Below are positions 56,440 to 64,000 of a stretch of 64,000 bases of DNA, one piece after another. The stretch comes from Clavaria fumosa (lineage: Eukaryota; Basidiomycota; Agaricomycetes; Agaricales; Clavariaceae). Each line of letters starts with the position of its first letter. The stretch's first letter is position 1. Position numbers and translations under genes: made by a program. Where the stretch lies: positions 310,001 to 374,000 of the forward strand of contig OX637806.1 of assembly GCA_951802425.1 (NCBI GenBank), in the 5' to 3' direction. The notes under the pieces were generated by a model. The model had not been told where the DNA came from. It worked only from the letters and a program-made list of their open reading frames with translations, and searched no databases.

Positions 56440-56660
56440 CCCAATCACCATGTATAATGTGGATGGGATGCAGAACAGGAATGGAAAGGTCCGGTATGGG
56501 ATAGAGGTGCTGGTGAGAGTTGGTGACCACCAGGAGCAGATCCACTTTCTGCTGGGAAAGACCCAAAAAGGACCCTGAGCACCTCTCTTCCAAGCTGTAT
56601 TCTTTGACACGGCAGGAGATGGTGGAGATGAAGTGTTGGGTGGATGAGCAGCTTGCCTCC
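56440..56660 (+). pseudogene. Protease/reverse-transcriptase fragment
   Basis: On the + strand, YNVDGMQNRNGKVRYGIEVL followed by a VRVGDHQE stretch matches the second half of a gypsy retropepsin. After a deletion and frame change, PEHLSSKLYSLTRQEMVEMK with a CWVDEQLAS tail matches the start of the RT domain. This is the continuation of the protease cut at 54,632, now displaced ~1.8 kb by the satellite. Confidence 0.6.
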
Positions 56661-56662
56661 AT

Positions 56663-56870
56663 AAGTCTCTGGCATTGGGGAGACACCATAGATCCTCCCC
56701 ACCAACCTCCTACTCAGGTTCAGCTCCAGCCAATGGACTAGGATGTCTGAGCTCTTCTCTTCACTCAATCCTGCCTGTCAGAACAGCATCTCAAACTTTG
56801 CAAAGAACTCCAGCACCATCATGGCACCCTGTTTCAACCCTGCAATATCTGCAAGGGCAGTTGCACATAT
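56663..56870 (-). pseudogene. Inverted second gag fragment
   Basis: On the minus strand it repeats the gag stretch of 53,690-53,893, including ILVHWLELNLSRRLVGRIYG. It carries the same in-frame TGA just before the glutamine-alanine pair as the forward copy. It abuts the RT fragment head-to-head. Confidence 0.75.
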
Positions 56871-56982
56871 ATATGCTGGTGGTGTGCAAAGCAGTGTATG
56901 ACAATTTGCAAAAGAAAGTGAGGTGAGATACTCACTTTCTTTTGCAAATTGTCATACATTGCTTTGCACACCACCAGCATAT
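56871..56982. repeat. 51-bp-arm hairpin
   Basis: ATATGCTGGTGGTGTGCAAA and onward (56871-56921) is mirrored by 56932-56982 with one mismatch. The loop is ten bases. It sits directly beside the inverted gag fragment. Confidence 0.9.
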
Positions 56983-58166
56983 TTTTGATAAGTTTTATGT
57001 ACTACCATTAACTTGGAAAAGCATGAATAAATTAACCCTAACCTTATTCTGGCATTCAGGTGTATTTTGAGGATGTATTCTAGTCCAATGGGAGCAGAAA
57101 TACTGAAACATTTCAACCTCAACAGGGTTTTTAAATGGGCTAAAGGAAACATAAGCCATCTAATTTCACTGCAGGAACAATCCACACTGTCATCCTCTGC
57201 TATTCCACCTTGCGCACACTCCATCAATGCAGTACTGCTCATGGTGCCCACATCTAGTAAGGCAGACTTCATCAGCAGCAACCTTGCTTACATGTTCAGT
57301 TCTGCAAAGCTCATCTTTCACCTGCCTTTTCACTTTTCAGGGCACTTGTCCCCCTTTTTAGCCTCCGTTTCCACAGTGTGCCACAGGACACAAACAAATC
57401 AAAACTTTCTCACACTTTTTGGCCTCTGTTTCAGCAGTGGGAGACCTTGCTGGCAGAAGTTAACACATAAGCAAGGTTGCTGCTGACAAAGTTGGCCTTA
57501 CTAGTGAAGGCAGTGAAGGCCATATTCAAGTCAAAAAGTTAAACATCAAGTGATACAATGGATACAATGTAAAAATTAAAAATAAAGCATCATGTGACAC
57601 AACATCATGTTATTCTATTTGGGGTCTTCTGGGAATGACTGTGTTAACCATGATAATATAGAAATGCATGATTTTGAAAAGGATAGATGGGAAGGGATGT
57701 ACAAGACATGTGGGTGATAGGATAGAAGGGTGGGAATGACAGCATAAACTAATTAACAAAACAATGGTGTTACAAAGATAACATGCCAGGAGAAATAAAA
57801 AATAAGGCTTCACACATCAAGGAAATTGCATCATGTTGCCAAAGATTAAATGGCAACGTCTTGGCTTAACTCATTCTGTTAACCCGCCAGACTGGTGAGT
57901 AGGGATCCTCCAAAATGACACTCCTACACACAATATGTTCGGTGGCAGAAAGAGTCCATAAGATTCCATGTAAGCACCTTGCCCACATTGGCAACATGAT
58001 ATACCCGACATATGTGCTAGAGGAACATAGGCCAACAATGGCAATCCTCGGTTGTCTAATCTCTGCCAAGAAGACCTTGAGCTCGAGCCCACCAAATGTG
58101 GAACCCGGAACATGTTGGTGGGCGAAGATGCGATGATAGTTCATGATTTTACATTATATTAATTCT
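56983..58166. other. Repeat-to-gene transition, no gene called
   Basis: No conserved block recognised. Open minus frames at 57,866-58,144 might be 3' untranslated sequence of the VPS26 gene. Confidence 0.4.
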
Positions 58167-59642
58167 TCAGTTAAAAGAGACAGTGGACGCCAGTTGGTTT
58201 ATCGGGGTAGGAAGGGGTAGGAGGTTGATTGGAGAAAAGACAAAACGAATGAAGAAATTAAAATAAATCAAAGTAGTGGAACGCAGCGCACGCACCTCCG
58301 GTATTCTGAATATCGTGATCTCCTGGAGGAAAAACAAGGCAAGGTGACGTCAGGAACAAACAAGGAGAGACACGAACGAACCTGTTGTTTGAAGTACCGT
58401 CGGTTCTCCTCATCGATAAGCACAAGGTTGAGATAGTACCGAGTGCTGAACTTCTTGTTGACATCTCGGAAAGTCGGAGTCAAGTCGAATCCGCCCAGGA
58501 ACAGTCGGATGGGGATGGTCTCTCCTGAAACAAGTGGTGGACTTTAAGCGGGGGCCTTTATGCGGCCCTGGCTTTGTTTGCGGGCCAAAGGCGGCCACCG
58601 CAGCGTGATACGGACTTACCTCGCACCGGAGCACCGTCCATGATCTCGAACTTAGTGATAGTCTCGCTCTCGTTATATTGATTCGGAGGGGAGCCCGTCG
58701 TCTCACGCCGGATGATGGAGAGCTCCATATGCTTGATCTTGATTCGGACAAGGAGGAAGTAAATCTTCCCTACGATTACATCTTTCAAGTGATACCTGCC
58801 ACGTAATATATGTATGTGCGTGAGCAGTTTGATAAAGGCGGCGGAGGGGAGTCTAAAAATTAGGACGCACTTCGACTTGTTGTACTCAAACTCGATATGT
58901 AAACAGTCCTCGATTCCGACCTCCATTTTGATCGCGTTGTTGCTATCCGGAGGCATACGGTATGAGTGTACCCATATATCCCGCTCCTTGAGGACGTCTG
59001 CTATTCTCCTAGAGATCGTGACGCGAACGAAGTACCTAACCAAAAGAGACTTTATGATCAGAACCAAGCCGCAAAAGAGGCACGAAAAGGGCGATCCGAA
59101 GCCGGGAAAAGAAAGGAACCAGCGAACCGTAATTTCACGTTAATACCTTGATAGCTCTCGAACTGTTTCTCTACGTTCTTGAACATGAAGTCGAATGTCT
59201 GCGCCTGCCGCATTTCGCCTGGGGCGGCTAACTCCTGAGACAGCGAGAGGAATTCGTGGTGATGACCTCGATCATAGAAGAGTTCTGCAGGCGGGAGAGG
59301 ACGTCGTCGTGTGCGATGGTGATATGTCAGTCCGCCGGGGCAAGACGACGCACCAATGTTGCCGACAAACTCCACCTTGATGCCTTCGTGTGAGACTTTC
59401 TTCCCATCCCGCACGCGGATCGCTACCTGGCGAGATAGAGTGCGGCTATGAGTGCATATTTCCGCAAGCTGAGTCCGAGGCAGACCAATTCTTACCTGAC
59501 CGCTGATGGAGTCCCCGTCGTAGTATACGGGACACGGGACAGCACGGTCCTTGTCCATCTTCACATCCACTTGCTTCCTCTGCTCCTCGCCATCGAGTTT
59601 GACGTCCACGTCGAGAGGAGACGCGAAGAAAAAGGCAGCCAT
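58167..59642 (-). CDS. VPS26: Retromer subunit Vps26
   Basis: Multi-exon gene starting [20 protein letters not shown] (ATG 59642). Blocks in order: [70 protein letters not shown] with [47 protein letters not shown], and [20 protein letters not shown] followed by [19 protein letters not shown] and EITIFR. This is the complete arrestin-fold order of Vps26, which with Vps35 and Vps29 retrieves cargo from endosomes to the Golgi. Introns in frame with the codons make the raw frame look longer than the protein. The C-terminal boundary is uncertain: the frame after EITIFRIPE continues to a TGA at 58167, but a further intron is possible. Two CACGTG boxes lie 50-75 bp upstream. Confidence 0.88.
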
Positions 59643-59693
59643 TACTGCGCTCGCAAGGTCCCTGCGAGATCCTGAGGTCCTGAGGTTTTGATC

Positions 59694-59717
59694 CACGTGA
59701 CTGAATTAGCACGTGAT
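59694..59717. promoter_or_regulatory. Two CACGTG boxes upstream of VPS26
   Basis: CACGTGAC at 59694-59701 and CACGTGAT at 59710-59717, 16 bp apart, both matching RTCACGTG on the complement. Same motif as in the NIMA-like divergent promoter. Confidence 0.45.
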
Positions 59718-60542
59718 GACGGCACTGCCTCTATGGTCTCCGACTCCGCCCTGGAAACGACGATCCAAAAGGGTTAACCTCCTTGGCAAATCCGCATCAA
59801 GCTCATACCCACCCCTGGGCGCTTGTACGGCTGGACCTCGCTGGAAGTGGATCGGCAGAATTCTTACCAGAAAACGGCAATGTCGGACTTCCGAAAGCCT
59901 GAGCGTCTAAGACGTAAGGTTAGGTTTTCCCAGACCGCCGCAACATCACTCATCCATCCCCGTACGTACGTACAATATAGATCGCCGTATCATCCCAGTT
60001 AAGCGAGCCGATAAAGTGTGTCGGATGATATGCAACCGTTTGCACGACGATACAAGAACTTAAGGGACTTAAAACTTGTCACTGTCGTCGCCGTCTTTGG
60101 GTTTCATCGGGGTCTAGCCTTATATCTTGTCGTTTGATGAATTGATGGCTTGCTCCCTGCTACCCACCATCTGTCGCTTATCCTATCAATCCCGCTCACT
60201 CCACGAGGTCGCCGTCGTACTCTCGTAACTTATCATCACAGTTGGCTTTGCTCGCTCCAGGGCTATGGACAGTACCCCTTATCTGCCTCACGTCAAAGCA
60301 AGGGCATATTAATATACGACCGGGAGTTCAAAACTAGTCTTTGTTATTATATCGCCCAGTTCGGTTATATCTCTCCCTCTTCGCTTGCACACCCCTCAGT
60401 ACCCGCAGCAACGTGTAATCCGTGCGTTCTATCGCCACATTGCTCTCGATTACCGCGATTAAAATGTTTCTATTAAGCAGCAACCTTCGTTAAGTCCTCC
60501 TACCCTCATCTCCTCTCCCGCCTTCCTCGCCTTCACTGGCCA
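59718..60542. other. Divergent intergenic region
   Basis: 5' flanks of VPS26 (-) and the S/T/P-rich gene (+). A CGTACGTACGTAC run lies near 59,962. No gene seen. Confidence 0.45.
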
Positions 60543-62900
60543 GTGACAAGGGAAAAGAAAAAAAAAAAGCATGGGGGACTTTCCAGTCCGCCCAAGTTCT
60601 TCAACTTCGCGTGCGTACAGCCTTGCATTACACACGACACCCACGAGTTCACCTCTTCCCTAGCAATTCCCTCACCAACGCTCCTTCATCCTCATCGTCA
60701 GCCTAGTCCACTGAGCCGAAGCGTCTCCCTCGCCTCCAAGCCTCGTCGCTCCTCTCCTCTCGCGGGCCCGCCAGCGGTTTCCCTCTCAGAACGCGGTAGC
60801 GGTAAGGGCATTGCAGATCTGCCCAAACGGCGTCCCGTCAGCGCTCGCGTCTCCTCGACCCCCGACTTCAGCCGTCTGCGCCCCCCGGCACCCCCCGTAA
60901 TTGCGCGGGGGAGATTCACCCCAGATTTCACTTTGCACCGCACGCTCCCCACGTCTACTTTCACTGTCAACCTCGACGAGGAAGATGCAGGGTCATACCG
61001 TCCCCCTCAGTCAGCCCCATATGCAGCCCTGCAGCATTCCCGATCGCGCAGCCCATCCCGTACCTCAATGCTCACCCCTCCGCCTCCGCCCTTGCCATCA
61101 CTGCTGCCTGTGCCCCGCTCTCAGTCTCCAATTCCACGACAACCCTCATCCCGATCTCTCTCCATGTTAACCAGCCTAACCAGCCGAAAGAAGAAGCGTC
61201 TGTCCGACCCAGGCCTCGCCGTTTCCTTCTCATCAGTAACACCCAACACACTGGGTCAACCACGCGCCGGCCGGCCGCGTGCGAGACCCAGGTCGGAGTT
61301 CGCCCCTGACACCTCGGTCGATGGACCGGAGGGGCCGTTCGCGAAGCATCTTTCCTCCGCCGCGCTTCCCGCGCAGGGGCGTGGCAGACATGGAGATCGG
61401 TATGATTGGATGACGCGCGATCCTACTTCCTTCCTGCGTTCAACGTCGCCTGGCTCCACCCGGTCCCGCTCTCCCAACCGCAGGCGCACCCACGCTAGGA
61501 AGGGCTCAACGGGAACCTCAACGACCACGACCACCATGACGACCACTACTACCACTACCACTACCACCACCACCACCACGTTGGCAACACGGACGACGGT
61601 GGAACTTCCGTCGTTCGGGTTTGGCTCTGGGCTTGGCCCAGCGCCTTTCTCACGTGCATCGCTCGCGTCGCAGGGCGTTGTCATGCCTGTGTCAAAGCGC
61701 GAGTACTTACGTCGCCAACGTCGGCTCACCGTGAGCCTCCCCCTCGAGAAAGAACAGACGGCATCGGTGGCCTCGTCGTCGTCGCGGACCACTCCGCTCA
61801 CTCGTTCCTCTCGGTTCTCCATGGCTAGCCGCATTCCTGTTCCTCCTGCTGATGGTGCCGTCGCAGCCGCTCGAGTCCGTCCCGTCTCCCTTTCTGCCGA
61901 GATATCCCCTGGTCAATTTTCTCTCAATTCTTCATGTCCTCCCCCTCCTCTCTCTAGTGCTACTGCTGCTGCCCCTTCTGCTGCCGCTCAGGTCACACCA
62001 GCTCATATGGAGGCACCATGGGACGCCTGGGTGCTATATGAAGAGCATGAAGAGGCTTCTGCTCAGAGCTCATCTACCACTACTTCTGCACTCACGTCCG
62101 AGCTCACGTCGATTTCTTCTATGTCGAATTTTCTGGATGACACTACGTTATCCCCGTGCCCCCCCATTGTCGTCATCGTCGGTGTGGACGACGGCGACAA
62201 GGATGAGGTCAAGTGCTCTGACCACTCCTACGATGTCGCAACAAGCGTCGCAGATGACTGCCCCACCCACGTTATAGGCACAAGGATGCTGGCGGAGGAC
62301 CTACTCACCCCCGCTACGTCCCCAGCGGCCGCGGCCGAGTTCGATTCATCGTACCACTCCAACTCCCAACACACGCACGTGGACACGGCCGCCAGCGAGA
62401 CGTGTGCGGTGTCCTCCTTTTCGCGCTCCTTCTCGTCCTCCTCGTCCTGCTTCCTCCACCACGATGTGCCCGATCACGACCGCGACGACCACGACCGTCA
62501 AACCTACTGCTCGACCGCCGTCGTCTCCTGCCCGACGCTCGCGGACCTGATGCCCACACCCTCGCCAGAGGCAGAGCGCATGCGACGACGCCCCTCCAAG
62601 CTAGTAAGACACTTCTCTCGTGGCAGCACTGCGAGCGCTTGGCGCGCTTCCCGTGCAACAGCAACCACTCAGCGAGATGCAGGTGTGCGTTTCGATAGCC
62701 ATCCGGACGAGAAGTCGGAAATTTCAAACGCTAGCCAGCACAAACGACGGCCCTCTGCTAGCAATGTCTCTCCCAAGCTGGCTGCGGCCAAGGGGTGCGC
62801 AGCGTTTGGCGGGGCTGGTACTTTGAAGTTGCTGATGAAGAGGGTGTTCAGCATCAGAGGCCCATGCACATCCATTCAGAACCCCTCCAACGGACTCTAA
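60543..62900 (+). CDS. Ser/Thr/Pro-rich hypothetical protein, intronless
   Basis: A single 785-aa frame. No known catalytic domain. Features seen: a basic start (MTREKKKKKH), SARVSSTPDFSRLRPPAPPV and GRFTPDFTLHRTLPTSTF (a repeated TPDF motif), an SRSRSPSRTS block, LTSLTSRKKKRLSDPGLAVS, a Thr run encoded by an ACC/ACT repeat at ~61,530-61,580, VMPVSKREYLRRQRRLTVSL, and DADEVK-like acidic stretches. The last ~20 residues (FGGAGTLKLLMKRVFSIRGP) are hydrophobic/basic and end-conserved-looking. The start could lie further in (a later ATG gives MLTPPPPP). The composition suggests a phospho-regulated cytoplasmic or cortical protein; no function is claimed. Confidence 0.65.
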   Translation: MTREKKKKKHGGLSSPPKFFNFACVQPCITHDTHEFTSSLAIPSPTLLHPHRQPSPLSRSVSLASKPRRSSPLAGPPAVSLSERGSGKGIADLPKRRPVSARVSSTPDFSRLRPPAPPVIARGRFTPDFTLHRTLPTSTFTVNLDEEDAGSYRPPQSAPYAALQHSRSRSPSRTSMLTPPPPPLPSLLPVPRSQSPIPRQPSSRSLSMLTSLTSRKKKRLSDPGLAVSFSSVTPNTLGQPRAGRPRARPRSEFAPDTSVDGPEGPFAKHLSSAALPAQGRGRHGDRYDWMTRDPTSFLRSTSPGSTRSRSPNRRRTHARKGSTGTSTTTTTMTTTTTTTTTTTTTTLATRTTVELPSFGFGSGLGPAPFSRASLASQGVVMPVSKREYLRRQRRLTVSLPLEKEQTASVASSSSRTTPLTRSSRFSMASRIPVPPADGAVAAARVRPVSLSAEISPGQFSLNSSCPPPPLSSATAAAPSAAAQVTPAHMEAPWDAWVLYEEHEEASAQSSSTTTSALTSELTSISSMSNFLDDTTLSPCPPIVVIVGVDDGDKDEVKCSDHSYDVATSVADDCPTHVIGTRMLAEDLLTPATSPAAAAEFDSSYHSNSQHTHVDTAASETCAVSSFSRSFSSSSSCFLHHDVPDHDRDDHDRQTYCSTAVVSCPTLADLMPTPSPEAERMRRRPSKLVRHFSRGSTASAWRASRATATTQRDAGVRFDSHPDEKSEISNASQHKRRPSASNVSPKLAAAKGCAAFGGAGTLKLLMKRVFSIRGPCTSIQNPSNGL

Positions 62901-63110
62901 TTTTCATTTTATCTTCATTGTTTTCAATATCCCTTCTTTCTGGGTCATGCACCTCGGACATCGCAGACGATACATAGTAGCGTTTGTTCAATTTAGACAA
63001 ATTTTCTTAGCCGCTCGGGTCATTTTGAATACCAGCCCCAGAGTACATGCACTTATCAGCTACCTTGATTATTCGAGCGAGCACACGAACTATCTATCTC
63101 CACGTATATA

Positions 63111-64000
63111 TCATCGCTCAACCATCCCTGCTAGTATACTCTTCAGTACTACCGGAATGCTACCCGTTTCTTTGACACGAAATGCGCGACCTGGAAGTGC
63201 CTGAGGTACCCTGGAATTTACCATCAGCCCTCGAAAAGGTCCCAAATCGAAATAATGGACTCACCATCTCATTTCAGCACCATCGCCAATACAGATGAGC
63301 ACGGTGTGCACTTTGGGATTGGAGTTCATGGCACGCTTCAGCTCATCTTCGGTGACCTGATAACGTCCAAAGTTGACATCGGTGATCGCGATCACACACC
63401 AATCATCTAAGAGGTGGGTGATGAACAAACTAGAGGAATAAGACTCAAGTGAATTCATTAATACCCGCATCGAATTTGGCAACTTCTGCCACGCCCTTTT
63501 CGATGGCTTCGACTGTGGCAGGCGCGAATTGAGAGCCGTGTAGATCAATAGATGTCGAGAACATACGTGTGTAATCTCCTGAGAACGCATACTGTGTTAC
63601 CATCATCATCTTCTCAATCACTTTCCATCGGTCGCGGAATGCGATCGGCGGATTATCAGCTGGTACCAGTGGGATAAGCGGGGAATCGCCGGACTATGAT
63701 CAATCAGCGCTAAATCAGCGCTTGACCACAAAATTGCACGGAAGCATTTGCCAAAGAAGAAACGTACGTGTCCATACATCTGCTCAGGAAAAATATAACG
63801 GTGAATACCAACATGGCAAAGTGCCAGTGCACGACTTACATCCCATACGTACTTCTCCTTCCGAGATAAGCGTGCAAATGCTTCCATCAGCATCACCGCT
63901 GGAACCTCATGAACAACCATACATTTTCAGCCAAAGTATCAACTCACCAGTCTCTAAGCTTCGTTGCAACCGGCCGTCGTATTGGAAACGATACCTAGCC
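63111..64000 (-). CDS. VWA-domain-type protein, C-terminal part (runs off right edge)
   Basis: Only the 3' exons are in the window; the 5' part lies beyond 64,000. Blocks: KYVWDVSRALALCHVGIHRY, IPLVPADNPPIAFRDRWKVI, EKMMMVTQYAFSGDYT, VIAITDVNFGRYQVTEDELK, VHTVLICIGDGAEMRWVPQA, LPGRAFRVKETGSIP, ending SILAGMVER at a TGA at 63111. The VIAITDVNF...ICIGDGAE pattern resembles the last strands of a von Willebrand A (MIDAS-type) domain, as in large fungal VWA proteins. Whether the metal site is intact cannot be seen here. Function unknown; a protein-complex or ubiquitin-related role is typical of such proteins. Confidence 0.65.

Noticed and set aside
57866..58144. 92-aa minus frame downstream of VPS26
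   Set aside because: No similarity to any Vps26 C-terminus I know; could be 3' untranslated sequence. Not called as a gene.
1..64000. CRISPR array or prokaryotic operon signals
   Set aside because: The tandem arrays lack the repeat-unique spacer alternation of CRISPR, and the window is clearly eukaryotic with spliceosomal introns.

Overview
The window looks like a chromosomal segment from a mushroom-forming basidiomycete (Agaricomycetes). The evidence is dense genes with many 43-110 bp introns, typical fungal housekeeping proteins, a chromodomain-type Ty3/gypsy retrotransposon end, and very GC-rich, low-complexity coding exons beside AT-richer repeat blocks. Species cannot be decided from the sequence. 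Gene models below were spliced by eye from conserved protein blocks and intron signals. Where exon lists are given, the phases were checked and sum to whole codons.

Layout. (1) 1-12,400 is a transposon graveyard: a gypsy pol C-terminus with chromodomain, an antisense zinc-cluster ORF, LTRs at 1949-2678 and 9060-9882, a dispersed inverted LTR-like repeat pair, a gag remnant near 6.6 kb and several minisatellites. (2) 12,988-21,617 is a gene block: a CaMK-type kinase (+), then Ldb17/SPIN90-like, an F-box-like protein and the AP-1 mu subunit (all -). (3) 21.6-23.1 kb is a small repeat gap with a hAT-type MITE carrying a perfect 8-bp target duplication. (4) 23,119-44,413 is the main gene island: a NIMA-type kinase with a huge disordered tail, diverging from a large low-complexity protein; a DGK1-like CTP-dependent diacylglycerol kinase; ribosomal proteins uS8 and eS17 in divergent orientation; an intron-containing tRNA-Pro(UGG); the importin-alpha exporter CSE1; a polytopic membrane protein; and a small acidic hypothetical protein. 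(5) 44.4-58.1 kb is a second transposon block: a hAT-type foldback element, a solo LTR, tRNA-derived SINE-like units, satellites, two further large palindromes and a broken gag-pro-RT element. (6) 58.1-64.0 kb holds VPS26 (retromer), a hypothetical S/T/P-rich protein and the 3' part of a VWA-type protein running off the right edge.

Several genes belong to one cell-biological theme, trafficking and the cytoskeleton (AP-1 mu, VPS26, Ldb17), but they are scattered. I see no evidence that they form a functional cluster. The most unusual signals are in the repeat blocks: the antisense Zn(II)2Cys6-like ORF inside a retroelement, three very different foldback structures, and a GGAGTCC satellite palindrome bounded by tRNA-like units and broken retroelement pieces. 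In the gene island the notable points are three identical CACGTGAT boxes in one divergent promoter, a 168-bp divergent ribosomal-protein promoter, a 12-nt microexon and GC-AG introns.
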